A stretch of 40,474 bases of DNA from an uncultured Lachnospiraceae bacterium (GCA_902781215.1 CACZIO010000026.1:1-40474); one strand, 5' to 3'. Counted from the stretch's first letter, positions 1 to 8,417 are shown. Notes: generated from the sequence alone by a model not told the origin. Made by a program: numbers and translations.

Positions 1-1
1 C

Positions 2-2197
2 TTCGGCTCCTATTGGGGACTGCAAAAATGGGATTCCCTGGACATCAACGAGATCATATTCCAGCTGCAGGCGCCACTGGAGGGGACGGACAGCGGGATC
101 ATCCACGACTATCTGCTGAGGGGACTCCTGCCGGTCCTGGTCCTGGCCGTCATCTACATCGCTGTACAGATCTTCATGACCCGCAAAAATAAGGAGAGAG
201 CGCGCCGCGGCTTTACGATCGGATGCCTGGTCCTGTCCCTCCTCGGCTGCATCTGGCTCTACCAGGCGGTCTGGCAGGGACTTGGAATCGGTGAGTGGAT
301 CGCTGCGCAGAACAGCGACTACGATTTCATCGCCGAGCACTATGTGGATCCGAAAGATGTAGAGCTGGAGTTTCCGGAGAAGAAGCGGAACCTGATCTTC
401 ATTTATCTCGAGTCCATTGAAACCTCTTTTGCCGATCAGGAATCCGGCGGCGGGATGGAGCAGAACCTGATTCCGGAGCTGACGAAGGCCGCAATGGAAA
501 ACGAGGACTTCTCAGGTGCAGACGATGCCCTGAACGGGGGATTGTCCTATTACGGGACAACATTTACAGCCGGAGCGATCTTCGGGATGTCCTCAGGGCT
601 TCCCCTGCGGATTGGGATCGGCACCAATAATATGGATACACAGGACTCATTTTTCCCGGGTCTCACGACGATCGGAGACATTCTGCAGGAGGAGGGCTAC
701 CGGCAGGTCTTCCTGTGCGGGTCGGACGCGACATTCGGAGGCCGCCGGCTCTTCTTTCATGACCACGGAGATTTCGAGATCCGTGACTACCCCTACGCGA
801 TCGAGCAGGGGTGGATTCCGGAGGACTATAAGGAATTCTGGGGCTATGAGGACGAAAAGCTCTTTTCCTATGCAAAAGAGACACTGCAGGAGCTCGCGGA
901 GGATCCGGAGACGCCCTTTAACCTGACCATGCTGACAGTGGACACACATTTCCCGCACGGCTATAAATGCAGGCTCTGCCAGAATGAGGTTGAGGACAAC
1001 CAGTACGCAAATGCTGTCGCCTGTTCCAGCCGTCAGGCTGCGGAATTCATCTCCTGGATTCGGGAGCAGGATTTCTATGAAAATACAACTGTGATCCTGA
1101 CAGGGGATCACCCGACCATGGCAGGGGTGATCACGCCCCTGATCGCGGAGGGCTACCGCAGAAAGACCTACACAGCTTATCTGAACGCTGCGGCAGAGCC
1201 TGTGAACGGAGATGAACGGCGCCTTTTTTCGACACTGGACAACTTTCCCACGACCCTGGCCGCGCTCGGAGTGAAGATCGAGGGTGACCGGCTCGGACTT
1301 GGAACAAATCTGTTCTCCGGCACCAGGACGCTGGTGGAGGAGTGTGGGGACACGGAGCTTGACGCCAATATGAAGCTTCGGTCCGCACTCCTGGAGAGGC
1401 TGGAAAAAACGGATGTCATGTCGGAAGCTCTGATCGAGAGATACCATGACGTCGCCCGCAACCAGCTTGTCCTGGACTCCTATGACCCGGATACGGGAAG
1501 TGCGACATTCAGGATCACACTGGATTTTCAGGGAAATCCGCTGGTGGATGGATTTTATGCGGTCTGTCGTGAAACAGGCGGCAGCGACACACAGAGGGTG
1601 GCACTGGTCCGGGACGAGGAGACAAAGTATGATTACACAGGAACCGCCGATCTTTCCGACTGGAAGGCATTTGACGGCGACGTCAGTATTGAAATGCATC
1701 TGAAAAGCGGGGATGTGGTGGAGGATATGACGACCCTTCATCTGTCCGCGCTCACGCTCCTGCATGACGATTTACCCGGTTACCTGGATCTGCTGCGGAC
1801 TGATGAGCAGTTTAAGAATATGTCGGTCCTCCTGGCCGTCAAGGGCGAGGCGACCGAAAAGCTCACAGAGACAGAAGTGGAAGCGATGAAGGCTCTGGGG
1901 CTCCAAAAAGCAGAGGAGATCGCCGGACAGAGCAGGATCAGCTATGCCGCCATCATAGAGCCGGGAAATGTCCGGGAGGAAGCCGGATACAAAGAACTGA
2001 CCATGTCAGGCCTTCTGGCGGACGGACAGACCTCCTATGAAATCCGGAGCGGAGGACATGACTACGGCAACAAGGCCTGCATCGTGATCGGTGACGAAGA
2101 TCATGCCATGAATCACAGAGGCATCAATCTCGTTGTCTATGCTTCCGCGGAAGGAAGAGTGATCGATACGGTGCGCTTTGATACCAGGTCACATTGA
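2..2197 (+). CDS. LtaS/OpgB-like phosphoglycerol transferase (sulfatase fold), 5' end missing
   Basis: The reading frame is open from base 2, so the gene starts before the window and the first internal ATG (176) is not the start. The visible 731 residues begin in the membrane part: hydrophobic segments at about residues 43-60 and 69-90. An alkaline-phosphatase-superfamily domain follows, with the metal-site motif YLESIE, the sequence GTTFTAGAIFGMSSGLPL (codons 557-610), which matches the region holding the nucleophilic threonine in OpgB/LtaS enzymes, then LTVDTHFPHGY and TGDHPTM. Such enzymes move glycerol-phosphate from phosphatidylglycerol onto a glycopolymer or glucan outside the membrane. 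After about residue 445 there is a C-terminal extension of nearly 290 residues that I do not recognise. The next gene is a glycosyltransferase, which fits a surface glycopolymer locus. The acceptor cannot be told from sequence. Confidence 0.85.
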   Translation, partial: FGSYWGLQKWDSLDINEIIFQLQAPLEGTDSGIIHDYLLRGLLPVLVLAVIYIAVQIFMTRKNKERARRGFTIGCLVLSLLGCIWLYQAVWQGLGIGEWIAAQNSDYDFIAEHYVDPKDVELEFPEKKRNLIFIYLESIETSFADQESGGGMEQNLIPELTKAAMENEDFSGADDALNGGLSYYGTTFTAGAIFGMSSGLPLRIGIGTNNMDTQDSFFPGLTTIGDILQEEGYRQVFLCGSDATFGGRRLFFHDHGDFEIRDYPYAIEQGWIPEDYKEFWGYEDEKLFSYAKETLQELAEDPETPFNLTMLTVDTHFPHGYKCRLCQNEVEDNQYANAVACSSRQAAEFISWIREQDFYENTTVILTGDHPTMAGVITPLIAEGYRRKTYTAYLNAAAEPVNGDERRLFSTLDNFPTTLAALGVKIEGDRLGLGTNLFSGTRTLVEECGDTELDANMKLRSALLERLEKTDVMSEALIERYHDVARNQLVLDSYDPDTGSATFRITLDFQGNPLVDGFYAVCRETGGSDTQRVALVRDEETKYDYTGTADLSDWKAFDGDVSIEMHLKSGDVVEDMTTLHLSALTLLHDDLPGYLDLLRTDEQFKNMSVLLAVKGEATEKLTETEVEAMKALGLQKAEEIAGQSRISYAAIIEPGNVREEAGYKELTMSGLLADGQTSYEIRSGGHDYGNKACIVIGDEDHAMNHRGINLVVYASAEGRVIDTVRFDTRSH

Positions 2198-2278
2198 ACC
2201 GGTGTGACGAAGGGTCTGTACCGTACGGTCGGAGAAGACAAAGGAGAGGACGAAGAAAGAGGTTTCTGAAAACGACTG

Positions 2279-2308
2279 TTGCAGAGGCGGCGCTCTTTAC
2301 GATACAAT
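2279..2308 (+). promoter_or_regulatory. possible promoter for the glycosyltransferase gene
   Basis: TTGCAG (2279-2284) and TACAAT (2303-2308) are separated by 18 nt in the 182-bp gap before the gene at 2380. The -10 box is good and the -35 box matches only TTG, so this is a weak call. No terminator with a T-run is visible in this gap. Confidence 0.35.
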
Positions 2309-2379
2309 ACTAAGGTATACGGATTTGCGGGGACAGTCCGCGCAAATATACGAACTGAACGTCTGACGGGGAATGGCAG

Positions 2380-3486
2380 ATGAATAAAAAACGTAAGAAG
2401 ATCCTGTTTGTTGTAGAGTCGATGGGAGGTGGAGTTTTCACCTTCCTGGTCGGCCTGTGCAATGAACTGGTCACAGACTATGACATATATGTTGCCTATG
2501 GAGTGCGCAGGCAGACACCGGACAACTTCTCAAAGTATTTTGACGATAAAGTCCATCTGATCCGGGTGCATCATTTTGAGAGGTCCATCGATCCCAGAAG
2601 TGATGTGCGCGCATTTGTGGAGCTCCGCAGGATCGCGAACAGCATAAGACCGGACATCATTCATCTGCATTCATCGAAGGCGGGGGCGCTGGGGAGATGG
2701 GCATTTAACGGGAAAAAGATCCCCCTGTTCTACACGCCCCATGGTTACAGCTTCCTGATGTCCAATTATGATGCCGTGAGAAGGTTCTCCTACAGGATGG
2801 TGGAGCGGGTCTCTGCCATCCGCAACTGCACGACGATCAGCTGCAGCGAGGGCGAGCATGAGGAGACGCTCCGGCTGACGAAAAATGCACTTTTTGTCAA
2901 CAACGGGATCAACATCGATGAGATCCAGCGGATGATGGATTCCATCGAGATCGAAACGAATAAAGAATTCACGGTCTTTACGCTCGGGCGGATCTGCTAT
3001 CAGAAAAATCCGAAGCTGTTTAACGAAGTGGCCTCCAAGGTGCCGGATGTGCACTTTGTGTGGGTCGGGGACGGCGAGCTCAGAAACCAGCTCACTGCCC
3101 CAAATATTGAAGTGACAGGCTGGCTGAGCAGGGAGGATGCTCTGCGCCGCTCCATGTCGTCCGATATCTTCATTCTGACCTCCCTTTGGGAGGGCCTCCC
3201 GATGTCGCTGCTCGAATCCATGTACATGGAAAAGGTTTGTATCGTCAACGACGTGATCGGAAGCCGGGATGTCATTTCCTCGGGCAGCAATGGCTTTGTA
3301 TGTAAAAATGCGGATGAGTTTGTTGAAGCGATTCAGAGCATCCGCACAGACCCGGATTCCTTCAAAAGACTGTCGGGGCAGGCGCGGCAGGACATTCTGA
3401 CAAAGTACAATACAGCGATCATGGCGGACAAGTATCGGGAAATCTATGAGAACGCTCTCCGTAAGAACAACAAAGGTAAAAGCTGA
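2380..3486 (+). CDS. GT4-family glycosyltransferase
   Basis: A 368-residue protein with the two-Rossmann GT-B layout. The N-terminal half starts KKILFVVESMGGGVFTFL and contains IRPDIIHLHSSKAG and YTPHGYSF. The C-terminal half has the nucleotide-sugar donor motif EGLPMSLLE (first Glu near residue 271, second 8 residues later), typical of retaining GT4 enzymes such as CapM and EpsD/F types. It is predicted to be cytoplasmic and to add a sugar to a lipid-linked repeat unit; donor and acceptor cannot be assigned. It ends 2 bp before the pyruvyl transferase gene, so the two are almost certainly co-transcribed. The start is preceded only by a weak GGGGAA ribosome site. Confidence 0.88.
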   Translation: MNKKRKKILFVVESMGGGVFTFLVGLCNELVTDYDIYVAYGVRRQTPDNFSKYFDDKVHLIRVHHFERSIDPRSDVRAFVELRRIANSIRPDIIHLHSSKAGALGRWAFNGKKIPLFYTPHGYSFLMSNYDAVRRFSYRMVERVSAIRNCTTISCSEGEHEETLRLTKNALFVNNGINIDEIQRMMDSIEIETNKEFTVFTLGRICYQKNPKLFNEVASKVPDVHFVWVGDGELRNQLTAPNIEVTGWLSREDALRRSMSSDIFILTSLWEGLPMSLLESMYMEKVCIVNDVIGSRDVISSGSNGFVCKNADEFVEAIQSIRTDPDSFKRLSGQARQDILTKYNTAIMADKYREIYENALRKNNKGKS

Positions 3487-3488
3487 AC

Positions 3489-4694
3489 ATGAGTGAGTCA
3501 GTAATGAAAACCGCAATTGTCTCCTGCTATTTCCAGCCAAATTACGGATCTATGCTGCAGGCCTATGCAACGCAGATGGCACTGGACCGGCTTGGACAGG
3601 CAAATGAAACGATCTGTATAGATGGCCTCCGGGATGAGATCCGCCATAAAAAGCTCCTGTATTTTGCAAAGGCTTCCCTTACCTCCGATATCCTCCTTTC
3701 CAAAGCCGGCATGGCGGCTTCCAGGCTCAGGAGAAGGATTCCGGGAAGTGACTACGGGAAAATGATCCGGGCGCGGAAGGAAGCATTTCAGAAATTCCAG
3801 GACAGTCACTTCCGGCTGTCGGATTCCTACGGATCGCGCAGCGAACTGACGAGAGCGTGTGCGGAAAAGTACAGCGCGGTCCTGGTCGGAAGTGACCAGC
3901 TCTGGCTGCCCGCCAATATAGCGGCGGATTATTATACACTCGGTTTTGTCCCGGAGGGGATCAATACGATCGCCTATGCGACCAGCTTCGGTCAGGCCGA
4001 CCTTCCCCGCAAGATCAGAAAAGCTGCCGCCGGATTCCTTCCGGCCATCCGCCACATCGGTGTGCGCGAGCGGTCGGGGCAGAAGCTGGTGAGAAGGCTC
4101 TGCGGGCGGAAAGTACCGGTTGTCGCGGACCCCACACTTCTGTTCACTGCAGAGGAGTGGGACAGACTGGGGCAGGACAGACCTCTTGCGGAGGGCGGCT
4201 ACATCTTCTGCTATTTTCTGGGAAACAATCCTGCCCATCGGGACTTTGCTTCCCGGTTGTCGCAGGCGACAGGAAACCGCATCGTTGCCCTGACGCATGT
4301 CGATGAATATGTTCACAGTGACAATGGATATGCGGATGAAACACCGTGGGATATAGGACCCTCCGAATTCCTGAACCTGATCAGAGATGCAGAGTGGGTC
4401 TGTACGGATTCCTATCACTGCACTGTGTTTTCCATGTTATATAAACGCAGGTTTTTCTCTTTCCGGCGATACAGCCGGAAGACAGTACAGTCGACAAACA
4501 GCCGGCTGGATACACTGCTCGAACAATGCGGACTTACCGAGAGACTATTGACGGGAAAGGAAGAGATCCCGTCCTGCACAGACTTGAACATCGATTACAA
4601 GAAGGTCCACAGACGGATAGACAGATTGCGAGAGTATTCCTGGAAGTATCTGAAGGATGCTCTGGAGGATAAGACAGAGACCGACCTGGTCTGA
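3489..4694 (+). CDS. polysaccharide pyruvyl transferase family protein
   Basis: A 401-residue member of the polysaccharide pyruvyl transferase family (PF04230; CsaB/WcaK relatives). Family landmarks in order are NYGSMLQAYATQ near the N-terminus, VGSDQLWLP, a RERSGQKLVRRL segment, ADPTLLF and a late TDSYHCTVFSMLYKRRFF block. The family transfers pyruvate from phosphoenolpyruvate to a sugar as a ketal, adding negative charge to surface polymers. Many members sit in exopolysaccharide loci next to FrhB-like iron-sulfur proteins, and one of those occurs here at 8430. A second in-frame ATG at 3504 is an alternative start. It follows the GT4 gene by 2 bp and leads into the DUF4422 gene. Confidence 0.88.
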   Translation: MSESVMKTAIVSCYFQPNYGSMLQAYATQMALDRLGQANETICIDGLRDEIRHKKLLYFAKASLTSDILLSKAGMAASRLRRRIPGSDYGKMIRARKEAFQKFQDSHFRLSDSYGSRSELTRACAEKYSAVLVGSDQLWLPANIAADYYTLGFVPEGINTIAYATSFGQADLPRKIRKAAAGFLPAIRHIGVRERSGQKLVRRLCGRKVPVVADPTLLFTAEEWDRLGQDRPLAEGGYIFCYFLGNNPAHRDFASRLSQATGNRIVALTHVDEYVHSDNGYADETPWDIGPSEFLNLIRDAEWVCTDSYHCTVFSMLYKRRFFSFRRYSRKTVQSTNSRLDTLLEQCGLTERLLTGKEEIPSCTDLNIDYKKVHRRIDRLREYSWKYLKDALEDKTETDLV

Positions 4695-4778
4695 CAGATG
4701 ACCGATCACGTAAATCTGCCCGTGCTGCGGGCAATGGCGGGGCTGAGGCCTGCAGCCGGAATGAAAGGGCGAAGGCGA

Positions 4779-5606
4779 ATGGGAACACCAATCGTAAAAA
4801 TCCTTGTTGCTTCACATAAAAAATACAGAATGCCTGCAGACGACATTTACCTTCCGCTGCATGTCGGTGCCGAGGGCAAGGTGGATGAGAAGGGAAGGGC
4901 GCTGGATCTTGGATGGGTCAAGGACAATACAGGAGACAATATTTCCAGACTCAATCCGGGATACTGCGAGCTGACAGGGCTGTACTGGGGCTGGAAAAAT
5001 CTGAAGGCGGATTACATCGGTCTTGTGCATTACCGGAGGCATTTCTGCATCCGGAAAAGAAGCCGGGATCCTTTCGATAATGTGCTCACAGGAGACCAGC
5101 TCAGGCCCCTTCTGAAGAAATACTGGGTATTTGTGCCGAAGAAGAGACGCTATTTTATCGAGACGCTTTATTCCCACTATGCGCATACGCACTATGCCGA
5201 GCACCTGGATACAGCGCGGGCTGTCATCGAGGAGCAGTGTCCGGAATATCTTTCCTCCTTTGACAGGATCATGAAACAAAGACATGGCTATATGTTCAAC
5301 ATGATGATCATGAGAAGAGACCTGGCTGACAGCTATTGTTCCTGGCTGTTCAAGATTCTTTTCGCTCTGTCGGAAAAAATGGGAGACGACAGCCAGCTGT
5401 CCTTCTACCAGGGAAGGTACTTTGGCAGGGTTAGTGAGATCATCCTGAACGTGTGGCTGGATCATCAGGTCGCCACTGGTGTGATCCCGGCTGACAGGAT
5501 CCGCGAGCTCCCGACAATCTACACGGAAAAGATCATGTGGTACAAAAAAGCCTCTTCATTCCTGCGGGCCAAATACCTCGGCAAAAAATATGAGGGGAGT
5601 TTCTGA
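4779..5606 (+). CDS. DUF4422 domain protein, glycosyltransferase-like
   Basis: A protein of about 275 residues that is nearly all DUF4422 (PF14393), from VKILVASHKKYRMP to the C-terminus. Typical blocks are DIYLPLHVGA, DNTGDNISRLNPGYCELTGLYWGWKN, YIGLVHYRRHF, and a later HGYMFNMMIMRRDLADSYCSWLF. The domain occurs in capsule and lipopolysaccharide clusters and is thought to be a glycosyltransferase; the reaction is not established. I chose ATG 4779 because it has a purine-rich AAGGCG ribosome site and begins just before the domain. An upstream in-frame ATG at 4698 would add 27 basic, non-homologous-looking residues and lacks a ribosome site. It is the last gene of the first run of surface-polymer genes. 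Confidence 0.82.
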   Translation: MGTPIVKILVASHKKYRMPADDIYLPLHVGAEGKVDEKGRALDLGWVKDNTGDNISRLNPGYCELTGLYWGWKNLKADYIGLVHYRRHFCIRKRSRDPFDNVLTGDQLRPLLKKYWVFVPKKRRYFIETLYSHYAHTHYAEHLDTARAVIEEQCPEYLSSFDRIMKQRHGYMFNMMIMRRDLADSYCSWLFKILFALSEKMGDDSQLSFYQGRYFGRVSEIILNVWLDHQVATGVIPADRIRELPTIYTEKIMWYKKASSFLRAKYLGKKYEGSF

Positions 5607-5768
5607 TCGCTCTGCATGAGCGGGCACTACATGGATGCGGTGCGGAAGATGCAGCATGTACGCAGCATGTACGGGCAGCAAAGGAGTCGAGAGGGGTGCG
5701 TCAAAATACTGATTTCCCGGGAAGGCGCCTGCCACAGGTATTAATCACGAAGAAATTGATATTTTTTC

Positions 5769-5790
5769 CACAAACTTTGTACAAGTTGTG
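5769..5790. promoter_or_regulatory. imperfect dyad around TTGTACAA upstream of a promoter
   Basis: CACAA (5769-5773) and TTGTG (5786-5790) flank a perfect 8-bp palindrome TTGTACAA (5777-5784), with one base offset. It ends 4 bp before the predicted -35 box, a usual place for an operator. The binding protein is unknown. The rest of the 5607-5768 stretch holds only a short direct repeat (GCAGCATGTAC twice, about 5651-5671). Confidence 0.4.
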
Positions 5791-5794
5791 AGTT

Positions 5795-5821
5795 TTGCAA
5801 TCGATTTCATTGTGGTAGTAT
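5795..5821 (+). promoter_or_regulatory. promoter of the short leader/sRNA before the rhomboid gene
   Basis: TTGCAA (5795-5800) and TAGTAT (5816-5821) are spaced by 15 nt; shifting the -35 to TTTGCA gives 16 nt. The expected start point is about 5828, at the foot of a perfect hairpin. The boxes are moderate matches, but position relative to the hairpin and terminator makes the unit convincing. Confidence 0.5.
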
Positions 5822-5827
5822 CTGAGT

Positions 5828-5916
5828 GTCAGCAAGAGCTGACAACCATTACCCCCCTAAGCATTATTACATCCCAAGGAAAAACCCGGCTGCCTCTATC
5901 GGCTGCCGGGTTTTTT
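5828..5916 (+). ncRNA. candidate ~90-nt small RNA or attenuator leader
   Basis: Between the promoter and the terminator lies about 90 nt with no reading frame of note. It opens with a perfect 7-bp hairpin, TGTCAGC (5827-5833) and GCTGACA (5838-5844) around an AAGA loop. An unpaired pyrimidine-rich stretch with six consecutive C follows (about 5852-5857), then the terminator. The C-run could pair with a ribosome binding site, as in C-rich regulatory RNAs. Because the rhomboid ATG lies only 38 nt past the T-run, it may instead be a conditional terminator controlling that gene. I do not recognise a named RNA family. Confidence 0.45.
5883..5916 (+). terminator. intrinsic terminator
   Basis: AACCCGGC (5883-5890) pairs perfectly with GCCGGGTT (5905-5912); a GCC/GGC pairing extends the stem inwards past one mismatch, and TTTTTT follows (5911-5916). 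It ends the candidate small RNA and separates it from the rhomboid gene. Confidence 0.85.
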
Positions 5917-5954
5917 CGTACAGGCTCGCAGTTTTCCTATGGAAGTGAGGACCG

Positions 5955-6689
5955 ATGATGGAAAAGCAGAAATCTATTTACGGAATGAGTGATAAGAGAC
6001 CTGCACGGTCTTCCATTCCCATGGTCAACTATGCCCTGATCGCGGTCAATGTTCTGGTCTTTCTGGCGGGTACCGCCGCGGCGGGCGGGGGCATGACCGG
6101 AGAGATGCTCTATGCGCGGGGAGCCCTGTACGCGCCGCTGATCCTCAAGGGACAGGGTTTCTACCGACTTCTGACTGCTGTCTTTCTGCATGCGGACCCG
6201 GCCCATCTGGTCAACAATATGATCGTGCAGCTTGCGGCGGGTACGATCCTGGAAAAAAGGATCGGACATATCCGGTATGCTGTTGTGTATGTGCTCTCCG
6301 GTCTGGCGGGCAACCTGGTCTCTGTCGGGGCGGACTGGATGTCCGGCAGCTACGGCTATTCCGTGGGGGCCAGCGGCGCGGTATTCGGTGTCCTGGGGGC
6401 GCTGATCTTTCTGATCACGCGCATGACGGTGAGATCTCTGCGGAGGCAGAAGCACAGCAGTGTCTGGTATCAGGGAGGCGGCGCAGGATCGGGAGACCGG
6501 GCCGGGAGGAAATACCGGAGCCTGCTGCTGCGCACCGGGATCATGACCGCCTATCTGGTGTACAGCGGCTGGAGCAACCCCGTGATCAATCAGGCGGCCC
6601 ATATCGGCGGCCTGGTCTGTGGCTTTATCCTCTGTGCCGTCCTGATGATGACAAGACCGGATGTTGACCTCAATGAATTACTGCAATGA
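5955..6689 (+). CDS. rhomboid-family intramembrane serine protease
   Basis: A 244-residue multi-pass membrane protein with the rhomboid catalytic pattern. The segment LTAVFLHADPAHLVNNM carries the family's H-x-x-x-N motif, GASGAVFG holds the catalytic serine (about Ser140), and AHIGG holds the catalytic histidine (about His216). These form the Ser-His dyad that cuts single-pass substrates within or at the edge of the membrane. A charged cytoplasmic loop (about residues 157-185) interrupts the last helices. ATG 5955 and ATG 5958 are both possible; AAGTGAGG lies 4-7 nt upstream and the spacing favours 5958. It sits within surface-polymer genes but follows its own promoter-leader-terminator unit, so its expression may be separate. 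Its substrate is unknown. Confidence 0.92.
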   Translation: MMEKQKSIYGMSDKRPARSSIPMVNYALIAVNVLVFLAGTAAAGGGMTGEMLYARGALYAPLILKGQGFYRLLTAVFLHADPAHLVNNMIVQLAAGTILEKRIGHIRYAVVYVLSGLAGNLVSVGADWMSGSYGYSVGASGAVFGVLGALIFLITRMTVRSLRRQKHSSVWYQGGGAGSGDRAGRKYRSLLLRTGIMTAYLVYSGWSNPVINQAAHIGGLVCGFILCAVLMMTRPDVDLNELLQ

Positions 6690-6721
6690 CTGTCCGGGGG
6701 AACCGGTGCCGTTGCAGAACA

Positions 6722-6801
6722 GGTGCGGTTCATGTAAAATGATGCATGTCTGTGCAGAAACCGGTGTGGTCTTTGTAAAATGACGCTTGTCCGTGCAAAC
6801 T
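6722..6801 (+). repeat. two-copy 41-bp direct repeat
   Basis: Copies start at 6722 and 6763. Each reads GGTGYGGTY, then a few variable bases, TGTAAAATGAYGC, and ends TGTCYGTGCA. The copies differ at several positions. It lies between the rhomboid stop and a hairpin cluster and has no coding sense that I can see. Confidence 0.55.
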
Positions 6802-6831
6802 GTTTCGACAGCATGTTTTCCGCTATATAAA

Positions 6832-6998
6832 GAGTGAAAAATCTTGTCGATACAAGATTTTTCGCTCTCGGAGCTTTGTGCCGTGAGACGGCCCAAAGCT
6901 CTGCTGATCCTTCAGAGAATATCGCCAATTTCAAAGCCCTTATATGTAAGGCTTTGAAATGCGAATTTCTCTTCAGGTTGCCGCTCTGGCGAGCGGCA
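6832..6998 (+). repeat. cluster of four consecutive strong hairpins in the 5' region of the Wzy-like gene
   Basis: Four inverted repeats lie end to end. Hairpin 1: 6832-6847 with 6852-6867, 16 bp with one G-T pair, loop CGAT. Hairpin 2: GAGCTTTG (6871-6878) with CAAAGCTC (6894-6901), plus an inner GCCG/CGGC stem. Hairpin 3: GAGAA (6915-6919) with TTCTC (6967-6971), an inner ATTTCAAAGC (6928-6937) with GCTTTGAAAT (6951-6960), loop TATG. Hairpin 4: TGCCGCTC (6979-6986) with GAGCGGCA (6991-6998), loop TGGC. None has a T-run, so they are not ordinary terminators. The GGAGGA ribosome site of the next gene follows at 7004. Hairpin 4 has an inverted near-copy at 26704-26735. Confidence 0.75.
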
Positions 6999-7019
6999 TT
7001 GTCGGAGGAATGAATACTT

Positions 7020-8417
7020 ATGGAGTTACGCGAGAGCAGCGGCAGGCCTTTTTCTGACTGGCTGAAAAAGGGCCTGCTTTCCGGGAAGATCTCCGGAGTG
7101 GTCATGGGCGTGACAGATCTGATATTCTATCTGGCTTTCGCCGTCTGTTACTCATGGTCCTTTATTCGTCAGACAACTTTGTTCACCAGGATCATGACCC
7201 ATGACCAGAGGCATTTCGTTGACGGCATTTACAACAACATGGCCCTCGTGGCTATTCTCTGCGGCATTGTGGCCCTGCTCCTGCAGAACAGCGTGCGGCT
7301 GGCCGTTTTTGAGGGAGTTCTGGCAGCGGCGGGATACGCCTGCTGGAAGGAGGGCAGCGGCAAAGCCTACCTGTTTGTCATGTGCGCGCTGATCGTCGGT
7401 GCGACAGGGCGGTCCTTCCGGGTGATCCTGTCCGAGACCGTGTTTCTTGGCACTGTACTCATGATCTGTGCTGTCTCTGCATCGCAGATGGGCATCATTG
7501 AAGACCTGGTCTACAACGGGACCAGGCATTCCTTCGGGATCGTCTACTGCACGGACTGCGCCGCCCACATCCTCTTCCTGATGCTGGCCTGGCTGATGCT
7601 GCGGATCGAATCGATCCGTGCAGTGGATTATCTGCCGCTGATCCCGGCGATGATCCTGATGAGCTTTAACGGCGCCAAGACGAATTTCCTGTGCGCCCTC
7701 ATGATGATCGCCGGAACAGTCCTGTATCATCTGACCGTGCGGTGGAAGGGCAGGCGGATCTGGAAGTGGCCTGCGGCGGTTCTGTGCTGTTTCTTTCCTC
7801 TGTTCACTGTCTTCTCACTGTGCGCGCCCTTTTTGATCAACATTGATCAGCCGGCTCTGAGGGCCAGGCTGGACTCGATTGATCCGTCGCTTACCATGCG
7901 CCTGGAGATGGGCCGCAGGGCCTTTTCCGAGTATGAAGTGAGACTGTTCGGAACAAAGATGAGTGAACACGGATTCGGCGGAAAGGTTGGCGGTTTCGAG
8001 GGCTGGGACAAGTATTTCTTTATTGATAATTCCTATGTCAGGCTGCTGATGCTGGGCGGTGTTTCACTGCTCCTGCTTCTGATCGCTGCACTGACCTGGT
8101 CGCAGCTGCGATGCTTTGCCAGCGGCAGATATGGCTGTGTGTTCCTGCTGTGGATCATTGCGGTCGTCTGTGTCATGGAGCACCACCTGATCGAGCCCTC
8201 TTATAATATCTTTCCGTTGATGGCTTTTACGGGGTCTTCTTTTTTTCGAATCAGGAATCGTGAGGGAAAAAAGTCTGCCCGGAAGGCCGGGCATGACCGG
8301 ACGGAGAATGGTACAGTGGAGGATGCCAACGAAAAATCGCCTCCGCGAGTTTTTCGGACAAATGCTTTGCATTTGTTGACGATTGCCTGCGCACTTACGT
8401 GCTCCGGCATGGTATGA
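7020..8417 (+). CDS. Wzy-like polysaccharide polymerase (predicted integral membrane protein)
   Basis: A 465-residue protein with about ten hydrophobic segments spread from residue 28 to 400. A large soluble loop (about 280-335) ends in FIDNSYVRLLMLGG, the D-N-S-Y-x-x-x-L-x-x-G pattern common in oligosaccharide repeat-unit polymerases. That, and its place among glycosyltransferases, suggest it joins lipid-linked repeat units outside the membrane. Wzy proteins are poorly conserved, so this is an inference from topology and motif. Ribosome site GGAGGA lies 10 nt before the ATG. The last 30 or so codons run through a hairpin cluster (8330-8409), so the C-terminal tail is probably repeat-derived and not conserved. 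No flippase is visible in the window. Confidence 0.68.
   Translation: MELRESSGRPFSDWLKKGLLSGKISGVVMGVTDLIFYLAFAVCYSWSFIRQTTLFTRIMTHDQRHFVDGIYNNMALVAILCGIVALLLQNSVRLAVFEGVLAAAGYACWKEGSGKAYLFVMCALIVGATGRSFRVILSETVFLGTVLMICAVSASQMGIIEDLVYNGTRHSFGIVYCTDCAAHILFLMLAWLMLRIESIRAVDYLPLIPAMILMSFNGAKTNFLCALMMIAGTVLYHLTVRWKGRRIWKWPAAVLCCFFPLFTVFSLCAPFLINIDQPALRARLDSIDPSLTMRLEMGRRAFSEYEVRLFGTKMSEHGFGGKVGGFEGWDKYFFIDNSYVRLLMLGGVSLLLLLIAALTWSQLRCFASGRYGCVFLLWIIAVVCVMEHHLIEPSYNIFPLMAFTGSSFFRIRNREGKKSARKAGHDRTENGTVEDANEKSPPRVFRTNALHLLTIACALTCSGMV
8330..8409 (+). repeat. three-hairpin cluster overlapping the end of the Wzy-like gene
   Basis: Hairpin 1: 8330-8340 with 8345-8356, 11 bp with one bulged G. Hairpin 2: ACAAATGC (8358-8365) with GCATTTGT (8369-8376), loop TTT. 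Hairpin 3: TGCC (8384-8387) with GGCA (8406-8409) and inner GCAC/GTGC around TTAC. No T-run follows, and the GTG of the next gene is at 8430. The part from 8385 to about 8420 closely resembles 37734-37770 upstream of guaA: both have GCCTGCGCA, five variable bases, GTGCT, one variable base, CGGCATGG. Confidence 0.7.
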
